This document shows, piece by piece, positions 52,526 to 61,658 of a stretch of DNA of 64,000 bases. The DNA is from Candidatus Nitrosocosmicus sp. Lineage in GTDB: Archaea; Thermoproteota; Nitrososphaeria; Nitrososphaerales; Nitrososphaeraceae. The translations under genes were made by a program, and so were the position numbers. The first letter of the stretch is position 1. Each line of letters begins with the position of its first letter. The stretch covers positions 1 through 64,000 of the forward strand of contig JAPSGR010000004.1 of NCBI GenBank assembly GCA_031177355.1, written 5' to 3'. The notes below the pieces were generated by a model. That model was not told where the DNA came from. It saw only the letters and a list, made by a program, of their open reading frames with translations, and searched no databases.

Positions 52526-53986
52526 ATGGAAATGACCAAAACTAATGGGTTCACGATAGGTGAAACCCTGTATATCGAACAATTAAGCATGATTTGCAAT
52601 ATTGAGAGGGAAATGGGTTCTGGTACTCAAGGAAAGGTTTATTCTCTTATTTGTCCTGATAATTCTACTTTAGTGCTAAAATGGTATTTTCCCTCCATGG
52701 CTACTAAGGAACAACGTGAAATCATAAATTATTTGATCCAAACCAAACCTCCAAGCGATAGATTTCTCTGGCCGATAGCATTGGTTGAAAGCCCAAAAAG
52801 GGAGGGATTTGGATATGTGATGCCTCTAAAAGAAAATAGATTTAAAAGTTTTAGTTCATGGCTCTCGAGGAAGGTTGATCCTTCTTTTAGAATATTATTG
52901 ACTGCATGTTTTGAGTTAGCACAAAATTTCCATCTTATGCATTCAAAAGGATTATGTTATCAGGATCTTTCCTTAAACAACATATACTTTGATCCTCACA
53001 ATGGCGAAATAAGAATTGGCGACACGGATAATATAGTGATAAATGGATCTGGAAAAGGGAATGTGTTAGGAACTCCTAAATTTATGGCTCCTGAGATAAT
53101 AGTAGGAAAGGAATCACCCAATACTCAAACCGATTTGTATTCGCTAGCAGTATTATTATTCTATATTTTGTTCCTAAATCATCCCCTGGAGGGTAAAGCC
53201 GAAAGTTCCATAAGAAGTCTTGACATTCCCTCTATGACAAAACTTTATGGTTTTAATCCAGTTTTCATATTTGATCCTGAAGATGATTCTAATTTTCCCG
53301 ATCCTATATATCATAGGAACGCTTTAATTTATTGGAATATTTATCCGGAATTTTTTAAAAAACAATTCATAAAATCATTTACAAAGGGAATCAACGATCC
53401 TCTAGAAGGCAGAGTCCGGGAAACTGAGTGGCAGATCGCCTTACTTGAACTACGCGATTCGATATTCTATTGCAAATTATGTGGATCGGAGAATTTCCTC
53501 GATCCCTATCTTGTTGGAGCTTTGAGTTTAGGCAACGTTGATGCATATAGTAATAAAAGTCAGAATGAAATGAAATCTGCCGTCTTGTGTGAATTGAATA
53601 GATCTGTAAAAAATCACATTCCAACATGTTGGAATCATAATTGTAAAACTGCAAATCACAAGGTTATGTATATTCAATTAAACGGGCGTTCTATAGTTAC
53701 ACTGAATCATGATACTCAGTTATTTTTACATCATGTAGATCCTAGTTGCAAATATAATTTCTCTTATATCATAGCTGAAGTAAATAGACATCCCAGAAAT
53801 GACCAAGTATGGGGACTAAAAAACTTGTCCGATTTTAACTGGAATGTAACAAAACCCAATTCCGATTCTATTAAAGTGCTCCCAAAACAGAGTGTATTGA
53901 TAGCACCTAATACAACCATTGACTTTGGTAAATCTATAGGTACCATATATTATTTAGATGAAATGATAACTTATGCTTACAATTGA
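52526..53986 (+). CDS. Atypical Ser/Thr protein kinase of TerY-P triad type
   Basis: 486 residues. The kinase domain (about 1-310) has Gly loop EMGSGTQGKVYSL, the Lys in LVLKWYF, catalytic loop CYQDLSLNNIYF (YQD for HRD, Ser in place of the usual Lys, Asn kept), and IGDTDNIV where DFG would be. ELIVGKESPNTQTDLYSLAV-like APEIIVGKES gives the APE motif. After it comes a possible zinc site (CKLCGSENFL, PTCWNHNC) and a beta-rich domain with WGLKNLSDFNWN and LPKQSVLIAPNTTIDFG. This layout matches kinases of bacterial TerY/PP2C modules. The stop overlaps the phosphatase start by 14 bp. Confidence 0.8.
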   Translation: MEMTKTNGFTIGETLYIEQLSMICNIEREMGSGTQGKVYSLICPDNSTLVLKWYFPSMATKEQREIINYLIQTKPPSDRFLWPIALVESPKREGFGYVMPLKENRFKSFSSWLSRKVDPSFRILLTACFELAQNFHLMHSKGLCYQDLSLNNIYFDPHNGEIRIGDTDNIVINGSGKGNVLGTPKFMAPEIIVGKESPNTQTDLYSLAVLLFYILFLNHPLEGKAESSIRSLDIPSMTKLYGFNPVFIFDPEDDSNFPDPIYHRNALIYWNIYPEFFKKQFIKSFTKGINDPLEGRVRETEWQIALLELRDSIFYCKLCGSENFLDPYLVGALSLGNVDAYSNKSQNEMKSAVLCELNRSVKNHIPTCWNHNCKTANHKVMYIQLNGRSIVTLNHDTQLFLHHVDPSCKYNFSYIIAEVNRHPRNDQVWGLKNLSDFNWNVTKPNSDSIKVLPKQSVLIAPNTTIDFGKSIGTIYYLDEMITYAYN

Positions 53987-54899
53987 CCCCGTTGGACTCG
54001 TTGGTTCGGAACCTTTTGGTAAAAATGGATGGATTCTAAACGGGGCCAGCGTAGTAGGTGCTAGTCATTATAATATGGGTGTCGAGAATCAGGATTCAAT
54101 ATATTGGATACAATCAAATAAAAATGATGTTGGAATACTGGCAGTGGCAGATGGCCACGGAAGTAAATTCCATTTTAGAAGCAATATCGGATCTCGAATC
54201 GCTACTAAAACTGCTGCTAAAATGCTATACAATTTTTTTAGTGAATATCAAGTAAATTCTACTACGATCTCATCGGTAAAAGATGTCATTCGTTATTCAC
54301 TTCCCAAACGACTAGTAAAAAATTGGAATGACAATGTCAAAAGTCATTTATTAAGATACCCTTTCTCACACAGTGAACTTACAAAATTTTCTTTAAATAA
54401 CAATTCATCCTTTTTGCAGAAACTGCATACAAATCCTCACATTGCTTACGGCTCGACCCTGCTGACTGCAGTATTAACTAAAAACTATATTTTCATATTT
54501 CAACTAGGAGATGGTAATATCTTGATCGTTGATGAGAATAGAAACATATTATCTCCATTTGACAAGAAACTTCAATATGATGGACATGAACAGAATATAC
54601 TTCCACTAAACTTCACTAATTCTTTGTGTATGGATTATAGTTGGTTAGAGTTTGATGTTGGTGCATATGCTCATGTAGACATGGTTCCTAGATTAGTAAT
54701 TCTTTCAACTGATGGTTATCTTAATTCATTCAAAAATGAAAGTGGTTTTTACAAATTAGGAATAGATTATCTTGACATCCTAGATAACTATGGTGTCGAG
54801 TATTTACAAAGCAAATTACAAAATATACTCAAAGAAACTTCTCTAAAAGGTAGTGGAGATGATATTTCTCTAGGTTATATTTATAAAGGAAGCCATTAG
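53973..54899 (+). CDS. PP2C-family protein phosphatase
   Basis: A 308-residue metal-dependent Ser/Thr phosphatase. Metal-binding Asp residues are in VENQDSIYWI, LAVADGHGSKFHFRSNIGSRIA (DGHG), LGDGNILIVDEN and SGDDISLGYIY, in PP2C order. STDGYLNSFKNE carries a further conserved Asp. Its start overlaps the kinase gene by 14 bp, so both are translated from one mRNA. Inferred job: reversing phosphorylation by the upstream kinase, possibly on the VWA protein. Confidence 0.85.
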   Translation: MLTIDPVGLVGSEPFGKNGWILNGASVVGASHYNMGVENQDSIYWIQSNKNDVGILAVADGHGSKFHFRSNIGSRIATKTAAKMLYNFFSEYQVNSTTISSVKDVIRYSLPKRLVKNWNDNVKSHLLRYPFSHSELTKFSLNNNSSFLQKLHTNPHIAYGSTLLTAVLTKNYIFIFQLGDGNILIVDENRNILSPFDKKLQYDGHEQNILPLNFTNSLCMDYSWLEFDVGAYAHVDMVPRLVILSTDGYLNSFKNESGFYKLGIDYLDILDNYGVEYLQSKLQNILKETSLKGSGDDISLGYIYKGSH

Positions 54900-54948
54900 A
54901 TTTCAGAATTTTTAGTAATTCAAAAGTATTACATTAGTTATAAAGTTT

Positions 54949-56172
54949 CTATTTAAAGTTGCTCTCCATGGCCTTTTCGAGCTCGACCTTAAAGTCATCA
55001 ACTTTTTGATCAATTTTTTCTTCTTTGCTTGCTTTGTTTCTCGTATCATTATCTAGACTATCTCCATTTAGATTTTCTTTAATTATTTGATACTGAGGAA
55101 AATTTTCTGATTGAGTTTCTTTTAGTATTATCTGTTCTTCAATTGAATTAGTAAATTCCGATATTAAGTCTTGGTTAATAGTAGTCTTTGAATCCCGGTC
55201 GTCATCAGTAGAGTTATTTTTCTCCACTGGGACGTTAGCTGCATAATTAACACCCTGCGAAATGGATAAATCATAATCAGTATTAAAACCTGAATCTACA
55301 ATTACGTACGCTATGATTGCTAAAGCCAGGCTTAAAGTAGAGACCATAATGCCGACAACATAGAATCGATTAATTTTTTTTCTAGTATGCTTAAAATTAG
55401 GTGTTTGGTCAATGATTTGATTGTAATATGATACTGTATTTAGGTTCATCAGATCCATTGTGTTGATTTTTCTTCTAATTGTGAATTCATCGTGGGAATT
55501 TATCGATAATGCTTTGTCGTAACACCTTATCGCCTCATCATATTTTCCTTGATTATGAAGAGATAGTCCTTTATCTGATAGGATATTATAGTTTTGGGAA
55601 TTTATCGATAATGCTTTGTCGTAACACCTTATCGCCTCATCATATTTTCCTTGATTATGAAGCTTTAATCCACTTTCGTGGAGCTGGTCGATTCCAGACG
55701 GATTCAGCCCTATTGGGTTTGATAATGGATTATAGATTTCAGAACTAGAAAATTGATCGTTGTTATTTTGGATAGCAAAGTATTTAGGCTCAGTCAATAT
55801 TGTATGCATATCCTTTTCTGTCATTATATGCATACCTATAGCCCAAACAAAAATCGTCCAAGCTGCTGACTCTACCTCTGGAACATAATACGAAGTAAGA
55901 ATTGATATTACATCACATATGTCCTCTCTAAGAGATTGTTCTTTTACTCTCTTTTTTATTAGTTCGGTTGTTTTCGCCTTTGCTGCAATAACAATCAGAT
56001 GAATTTCATTTTTATAACTCGAACCATAAATATCTTTAAGATATCCTTCCAATCTGACTGAGTCTTTCGAAATTTCTGGATGATCTTTAATTACATTTTG
56101 TAATTCTGCCGCAAATAGTGGAACAGTAGCAAACTTCTCAAGGTTTGTCATAGACTTGGATACCTCTATCAA
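54949..56172 (-). CDS. TPR membrane protein next to the phosphorylation module
   Basis: A 407-residue protein. N-terminal about 125 residues are helical: KDSVRLEGYLKDIYGSSYKNEIHLIVIAAKAKTTELI ... VPEVESAAWTIFVWAIGMHI. This pattern (R-L-E-x-x-L-x-D ... E-x-x-x-L-x-x-A ... A-x-W-x-I/V-x-x-W-A) recalls a domain found in bacterial signalling proteins, which I cannot name with certainty. Two and a half TPR units follow (GKYDEAIRCYDKALSINS twice), then one membrane span (FYVVGIMVSTLSLALAIIAYVIV) and an outer Asp/Glu/Asn-rich tail. Convergent with the PP2C gene. Confidence 0.65.
   Translation of the reverse strand: MIEVSKSMTNLEKFATVPLFAAELQNVIKDHPEISKDSVRLEGYLKDIYGSSYKNEIHLIVIAAKAKTTELIKKRVKEQSLREDICDVISILTSYYVPEVESAAWTIFVWAIGMHIMTEKDMHTILTEPKYFAIQNNNDQFSSSEIYNPLSNPIGLNPSGIDQLHESGLKLHNQGKYDEAIRCYDKALSINSQNYNILSDKGLSLHNQGKYDEAIRCYDKALSINSHDEFTIRRKINTMDLMNLNTVSYYNQIIDQTPNFKHTRKKINRFYVVGIMVSTLSLALAIIAYVIVDSGFNTDYDLSISQGVNYAANVPVEKNNSTDDDRDSKTTINQDLISEFTNSIEEQIILKETQSENFPQYQIIKENLNGDSLDNDTRNKASKEEKIDQKVDDFKVELEKAMESNFK
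55493..55662. repeat. Exact 68-bp direct repeat, 102-bp period, inside the TPR gene
   Basis: Bases 55493-55560 and 55595-55662 are identical over 68 bp, offset by 102 bp, which equals one 34-residue TPR unit. Synonymous sites match too, so the unit was duplicated recently or is kept uniform by recombination. Confidence 0.9.
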
Positions 56173-56696
56173 TCAATCATAAACCCACTGAATTGTAATA
56201 TAATTACAGACTAAATGATTTCTTATGTGGGCAAATATATAGAAATTGATAAGTTTAGATTTGGTCATTCCCTTTTAGTTAAAGATTTGTTTTTTGATTA
56301 TTATTAATTTAAAAGAATTCTTTCGATACTTATTTCCTCAATTCTATTCTAACTGAATGTTTAGGTAAATAGAACACTATGCATTTATGATGAACCTGTA
56401 TAGTGTTTGGTTTGATAATACTTATTTGTCCACACCATCTTTTGACATTGAATTCTCCTTACTCTGTTAAGGATCTAAGGGTAGTATTCGTCGAAGCATC
56501 TACTGCATACTACATTTCTATACTTAGAGTACTTTGGATTTCTAACCACCTTTGTATTAATATCATTCAATTCAATCTTACAAACAATACAGCGACTAGA
56601 TGTTTCACTGTGTGATATCATATTATAGTTTGCAATATACATCAAAATAAAGTTTTTAATTTTTGCATTAGATCTTGATTAGGACTGACATAAAGT
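56173..56696. other. Intergenic stretch, no supported gene
   Basis: About 520 A+T-rich bases. The 70-codon frame at 56403-56615 lacks convincing start and composition, so I do not call it. Nothing else is seen. Confidence 0.4.
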
Positions 56697-57821
56697 CTAA
56701 ACTGAGAAATCAAGTTGGAGGTCACTCATATAAATTGAATCAAACTTCTTGCATGTAGTCAAAATGGTTAGAATATCATTTTCAAAATTCTTCACCAGTC
56801 CAAATCCATTAACAATGTCTTTTTCTTTGGACGATCCAAGACCTATGAAAATGTTATTAAGCAAATTGTAATTCGCAGATTTCATTAGAACATATCTAAA
56901 ATTATTTAGTTGTAATGAATTTCGAGCTGAATAATAAGGCAGGTAAAAACGGTTTCTATAATAAATTGACTTTACGTCTTTAAGAGGTATCTGAACAGAA
57001 TTTGATTCTTTTAAATTTACGAATCTTGAAAAGGTATTTAATCTTTTTTCGAATCGGAGTAGGCTAGACCTCCTTATTATTGGATTTGGTTTGCGCCCGT
57101 TTATAATACTACATTTCCAATTGCTTAGTTGCCTTAAAAATTTTTTTATATTCTTGCAGATGTTATTGTCGCCTAAGCAAACTACACAATCAGGCTTAAT
57201 TTTTTCTATTAACCTTAATTTATAGTAAAGGCCCATACCATGTAAATACCCATCAGTATTAACAATACATACATCGTGGGGCTTTGATTTGTTTATTAAT
57301 TTGCTAACGCATCTGATTATTCTGATCTCATTTTTCGCTGGTTGAATACTTCCAATGAAACTAATTTGGTCGGCTTTTATCATTGACAGATCTATTTTTT
57401 GATCCAATAAAACAGCCGATCCAATACATGTTGGAGGTGCTAAATCTCCTTGACCTACATCGGCATCTATCAAGTATGGTCTAAGATTACTCTCAATGAA
57501 TTTGTTTGCAAGATATAGTGAGAAGGTAGACTTGCCGGAGTCTGATGCTCCTATGACAACTATTTTTTTATATTTTAAATCCATTATAGATCGTAAAATA
57601 TCTTTCCAAATCGCCATGCCTAAAGCTGTATCGCTGCTATAAATACCATATATTGAATACTTGCTTCCTCCAAAATGGATCTTTGTATTATCTCTTTTTT
57701 CTATAGGCAATATTTTCGTGCTATTCCAGCATATTCTTTGATTTGTAATTTTTACTCCTAGAATATTACATTCACCGTATACTGTTATGATTACTGGACC
57801 ACGAATAAGTAAAATCTTCAA
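56697..57821 (-). CDS. Clp1/Grc3-type polynucleotide 5'-hydroxyl kinase
   Basis: A 374-residue P-loop protein. After an N-terminal beta domain (GPVIITVYGECNILGVKI), the kinase core has Walker A GASDSGKSTFSLYLANKF, the Clp1/Grc3 signature LIDADVGQGDLAPPTCIGSAVL, and ADQISFIGSIQPAKNEIRI, followed by CIVNTDGYLHGMGLYYKL with the lid region. Relatives phosphorylate RNA 5'-OH ends during tRNA splicing, mRNA 3' processing or rRNA maturation. Start is a TTG at 57821. The presence of intron-bearing tRNAs gives a plausible substrate. Confidence 0.85.
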   Translation of the reverse strand: MKILLIRGPVIITVYGECNILGVKITNQRICWNSTKILPIEKRDNTKIHFGGSKYSIYGIYSSDTALGMAIWKDILRSIMDLKYKKIVVIGASDSGKSTFSLYLANKFIESNLRPYLIDADVGQGDLAPPTCIGSAVLLDQKIDLSMIKADQISFIGSIQPAKNEIRIIRCVSKLINKSKPHDVCIVNTDGYLHGMGLYYKLRLIEKIKPDCVVCLGDNNICKNIKKFLRQLSNWKCSIINGRKPNPIIRRSSLLRFEKRLNTFSRFVNLKESNSVQIPLKDVKSIYYRNRFYLPYYSARNSLQLNNFRYVLMKSANYNLLNNIFIGLGSSKEKDIVNGFGLVKNFENDILTILTTCKKFDSIYMSDLQLDFSV

Positions 57822-58185
57822 GGCAATTCTATCAGGTTTGTCTTTAATGTAGTCATGACTTTTGATCTGTGTGATCCAATCTCTTTATATATAATATTGT
57901 ATCTTGTTCTTCCCATTTGATATTATTCATCATGAATTAGTGTATTATAGGCTTAGTAGTTTATAACTTAAAGAAGAAATTTTTATACCAATCTACATCT
58001 TAATGCTTCTTTATCACAGCATTTTATTTATTATATTGAGTATTCGACTTCAAACGGATTAACGAGTCACTACTCAAATTTCATCTCTCTTAATACAAAC
58101 ACTTTCTGATATAAATCCACCGAACCAACATAATATCTAATAACATTTCTTTAAAAATTAAATAACCAAAGTAAAAACATAGATT
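57822..58185. other. Divergent promoter region
   Basis: About 360 A+T-rich bases between clp1-like and the membrane-protein gene. TTATATATAA at 57885-57894 is a good minus-strand TATA box for the clp1-like gene, about 62 bp upstream of its TTG. No gene is seen. Confidence 0.4.
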
Positions 58186-58608
58186 ATGCAACGAATTAGA
58201 AAAATTACATCGGAAATTCTAGTATCTATAGCATTTGTTTTATTGTTAGTTTATATTATAGATGTAGGGGTTTCGATGATAAACAAATCAGATGGATTTC
58301 TGCCCTTATCAGAAAGGGATCGTGGAATGATATTTGGAGGGGGATCCATTTTATTATTTATCGTTTCATTTGGGGTCGGTATCAACATACCTTCAAGACT
58401 ATTAACCGTTATTCTAATATTAGGAGGAGCTATTATGGGAACTACGGTTCTCTTATCGTCTATATTCATGCCACCAGACAATGAAGTTCAAAACTCCTCC
58501 ACCAATCCAAATCAAATGGCAATATTGGCTCCACAATTTATAGGAATAATACTTATTGGCTATATAATTATGGGTATGGGAATTATAAGAGCTGTTAGAA
58601 GAAGATAG
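58186..58608 (+). CDS. Four-span membrane protein, 140 aa
   Basis: Four hydrophobic spans are visible: ILVSIAFVLLLVYIIDVGVSM, MIFGGGSILLFIVSFGVGI, LLTVILILGGAIMGTTVLLSSIF and FIGIILIGYIIMGMGII, with a basic C-terminus (RAVRRR). No transporter or enzyme family is recognised. Confidence 0.6.
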   Translation: MQRIRKITSEILVSIAFVLLLVYIIDVGVSMINKSDGFLPLSERDRGMIFGGGSILLFIVSFGVGINIPSRLLTVILILGGAIMGTTVLLSSIFMPPDNEVQNSSTNPNQMAILAPQFIGIILIGYIIMGMGIIRAVRRR

Positions 58609-58710
58609 TGACTTCCTCGTATATAGAAGACTATTAGTTAATCTATACTCTATCTTCACTTTTATGGTGGATATGTATTCAAATAGCATGGCAAGATATT
58701 TTATTACATA

Positions 58711-59547
58711 CTAATCACAATTTTTTTTTATTGCAATGATTTGGTTAGCATATTCTATATACTCCTGATCAATTTCTGTACCAACAAAATCTACTCCTAA
58801 TTCTAGACAAGCTAGAGCTGTGTTACCTATTCCCATAAAAGGATCGTACACTATAAAATCTGTAGGTCTGAACCCATGTAACTTGATACAAAGTTTGGCT
58901 AACTTTTCTGGAAAAACGGCAGGATGTGATCTTCCGTGTTGGATTGTAGGATATGCTATAAACCAAACATTTCCTCTATCTCTTTTGTCTTGAATTGCTG
59001 ATTTCCATCTCCTCAAGTTAGATTTGTCTTGATAGGGAACTCCTATCGATAGTTTATCTATGGGTTTGCTCCCTGTTTTAGTAAAGTGGAACACATATTC
59101 GTGAGTATTAGTTAAGAATCTGTTACTTCTTATCGGTTTATAATGACCAATTGAGACACTGTCAACACCGATTGGATTGCTGTTTCCAATATCTTCCTTT
59201 TCAATTGATATTGACTTGATCCAATGTATAGTATTTTGGAGTTTATAACCCGCATCTACAAATTTGTTTAGGACTTGAAAGGGAAGCAAAGGATCTACTG
59301 ATGTTCCACCTATATTTAAAAAAAAAGAGCCATTGGTCTTCAATATGGAGTAACTCCTCTGTGCTACCACATAGATCCATTCTAGATAATCCTTATGTTC
59401 CATATTATCACTGTATGTATTGTATTTCTTACCAATGTTATATGGAGGTGAAGTTACTATTACATCGATTCTGACTTTATCATTTATTCTGATCTTCTCC
59501 ATAAACTCTATACAGTCTTCACAATAAATCCGATTGCGAGAAATCAC
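58711..59547 (-). CDS. DNA methyltransferase (N6-adenine or N4-cytosine), beta-type
   Basis: A 278-residue methyltransferase. The catalytic motif VIVTSPPYNIGKKYNTY (S/D-PPY) comes first and the SAM motif DPFMGIGNTALACLELGVDFVGTEIDQEYI comes last, the beta-class order. The region around residues 120-200 holds the probable target-recognition part. TSPPY favours N4-cytosine, but N6-adenine cannot be excluded. No restriction endonuclease is adjacent, so it looks like an orphan enzyme. Confidence 0.88.
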   Translation of the reverse strand: MISRNRIYCEDCIEFMEKIRINDKVRIDVIVTSPPYNIGKKYNTYSDNMEHKDYLEWIYVVAQRSYSILKTNGSFFLNIGGTSVDPLLPFQVLNKFVDAGYKLQNTIHWIKSISIEKEDIGNSNPIGVDSVSIGHYKPIRSNRFLTNTHEYVFHFTKTGSKPIDKLSIGVPYQDKSNLRRWKSAIQDKRDRGNVWFIAYPTIQHGRSHPAVFPEKLAKLCIKLHGFRPTDFIVYDPFMGIGNTALACLELGVDFVGTEIDQEYIEYANQIIAIKKNCD

Positions 59548-59760
59548 AGGACCTATTATACTAAGACAAATTTAAAATTTTTTAGTTTACCAATATTAAT
59601 TCTATTTTGAAAGTCTATGGTGTTCAAATACACATCTACAATTATGATCGTGCATTAATCTTTATCTGATTTTTTAGTCCTGAGGAACTACTTGGTTAGA
59701 TAATTGTCACCTTCCTTTGCACCCGTTTCTTTCATACCTGATCAATTTCAATTGAATTCC

Positions 59761-61509
59761 TTATTTCAACTGATTTCGATAAATTTCTAAAATCTCTTTA
59801 ACTGTTGTGCTGTCCTCCGGTGCTTTATCTTCTCTTATATTACCAGAAAATTTTGGGAATCTTAATGCCATTCCATAGCCGGGTTTTATCATATCTTTGC
59901 CGGTTGTATAAACCGGGCTTAGGGTGATTTCAGGGGAAATAATCTCTAATACTATAGTTGGTTCAAACCAAACATCCATTGATAATGCTCCAGGCTGGAC
60001 TCTTGGATGTTTTTTATGAATTATCAGATTGCTTAACTTTTGGTAAAGATTATCTAGAACGTCGTCCTTAAAACCTGTTCCTACTTTACAAATTGTATAA
60101 AAGGTGTCATCTTCTTTACTATATGAGCCTAATAATAAAGCTCCGTATTTTCCAACGCGTCTGCCTTTTCCATATAAAGCACCCAAGATCACTAAGTCAA
60201 CCGAGTCAGTTATTGTTCCAGAGTATTCTTTCTTAAGCTTTATCCATGCCCATTCTCTGGCTCCTGCGCGATATATGCTATTAGGATTTTTTAGCATTAA
60301 ACCTTCGCTGCCATATTCTAAAGCCTTTTTCATAAACATTTCGATTTCATCAATGCTTGACACTTCCATCTGGTCTATCAGCCTGAGCCTATTATTAATA
60401 ACATTACCAAAAACAGATTCTAATAATCTCCTTCTTTCAGCAAAAGGTGAATCCATTTTATTCTGACCGTCGTAGTATATTATGTCAAATAGATTCAGTA
60501 ATACTGGATATGTTTCCATAGTCTGTTGGATATTGTATTTTCTTCTTCTTCGCATTAAGCTTTGAAAGGGTAGATATTTGGAATTAGCAGGATTAATTGC
60601 AACGACCTCTCCTTCAACGATCATCTCATTTGAATCAAAGTCAGCAAACATCTTTGCGATCTCTGGGAAATTTGACGAAATGTTTTCGAGGCTTCTAGTA
60701 AAAAGTTCAACCTGTTGTCCTTTTTTGTGTATCTGGATTCTCTCACCATCTATTTTGAATTCAGCTAGACACTTACCTCCGATTTTATTTAATGCATCCT
60801 TTGAATCTGCTGCTCTTTCAGCAAGCATCGGTCTGATAGGTATAAACAAGGATACCGATATTGATTTGACATCTTCTAAGGAACCCTCTGCCAAAATTCT
60901 AGCTATATTTCCCAAATCACTAGAAAGATTAAAGGCGCTTTCTAGTATTTTCCGATTCTTCTTATCGCCAGTAAAACATAATGCTAACGCATCAATCAGA
61001 GTAAAGTTAGCTATACCCAACCTCAGATTTCCGAGAATTAGTTTCAATAAGTATTTTGATTCTAAGTTCGAGGAATTGTTTATCAAACTAGTAATATACC
61101 TAATCTTCAGATCCAAAGAGCCTACCCCAGAAGAACTTGCTATCTTTAGTAACGTATCAAATACCTTTTCGATTGTAAGATCTTCTTGAAATAATGTACT
61201 TTGTGTCTTGTCAATTATTAAACTATAAGCCACATCCCCTAGGTCGCCAATTTTATCAAATCTTGACTTGATTTCATTTTTAGACATCCCAGTGGCTAGT
61301 GATAGAGCTTTAGTAACTATTTTTTCAGCTATTCCTAATTGACTTGATTTGTGATCTGGCCCGAGTTTTCCTTGAATAAGATATACCGTTTTATCTATTA
61401 TATTCGCAGGTGTTTTTCTTAAAAGATCTACTAAAAACTGTGTAAGTTCTAATCTGCTACTGGTTTTCTCCATTCTCTCGAAAGTCTGCGCGAGTTCTAA
61501 AAATAGCAT
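59761..61509 (-). CDS. lig: ATP-dependent DNA ligase
   Basis: Seals nicks in replication and repair. The N-terminal DNA-binding domain occupies about residues 1-220; the nucleotidyltransferase motif LAEFKIDGERIQIH has the adenylated Lys252. Further motifs are LFTRSLENIS, EGEVVAI, SEGLMLKNPNSIY (motif IV) and WIKLKKEYSG (motif V). The OB-fold domain ends the protein. 582 residues, typical of archaeal Lig. Monocistronic. Confidence 0.95.
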   Translation of the reverse strand: MLFLELAQTFERMEKTSSRLELTQFLVDLLRKTPANIIDKTVYLIQGKLGPDHKSSQLGIAEKIVTKALSLATGMSKNEIKSRFDKIGDLGDVAYSLIIDKTQSTLFQEDLTIEKVFDTLLKIASSSGVGSLDLKIRYITSLINNSSNLESKYLLKLILGNLRLGIANFTLIDALALCFTGDKKNRKILESAFNLSSDLGNIARILAEGSLEDVKSISVSLFIPIRPMLAERAADSKDALNKIGGKCLAEFKIDGERIQIHKKGQQVELFTRSLENISSNFPEIAKMFADFDSNEMIVEGEVVAINPANSKYLPFQSLMRRRRKYNIQQTMETYPVLLNLFDIIYYDGQNKMDSPFAERRRLLESVFGNVINNRLRLIDQMEVSSIDEIEMFMKKALEYGSEGLMLKNPNSIYRAGAREWAWIKLKKEYSGTITDSVDLVILGALYGKGRRVGKYGALLLGSYSKEDDTFYTICKVGTGFKDDVLDNLYQKLSNLIIHKKHPRVQPGALSMDVWFEPTIVLEIISPEITLSPVYTTGKDMIKPGYGMALRFPKFSGNIREDKAPEDSTTVKEILEIYRNQLK

Positions 61510-61658
61510 CGTTAACTGATAATAAAATTAGAATATTAAATTTGAACATTACTTTTTGAAATTTGCACTAACATATTGGATCCTAAAAAGATAGAAGGAA
61601 TTGCAGTGCGTATGATTAATACTATTTATATTTATTTGATTCATCTTAATATAAGGAA

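Noticed and set aside
56403-56615. 70-codon ORF in the gap after the TPR gene
   Set aside because: Start, composition and context do not support a gene; hydrophobic stretches come from A+T-rich sequence.
60578-61189. Plus-strand ORF of 203 aa inside the DNA ligase gene
   Set aside because: Shadow frame antisense to ligase motifs including the catalytic Lys.
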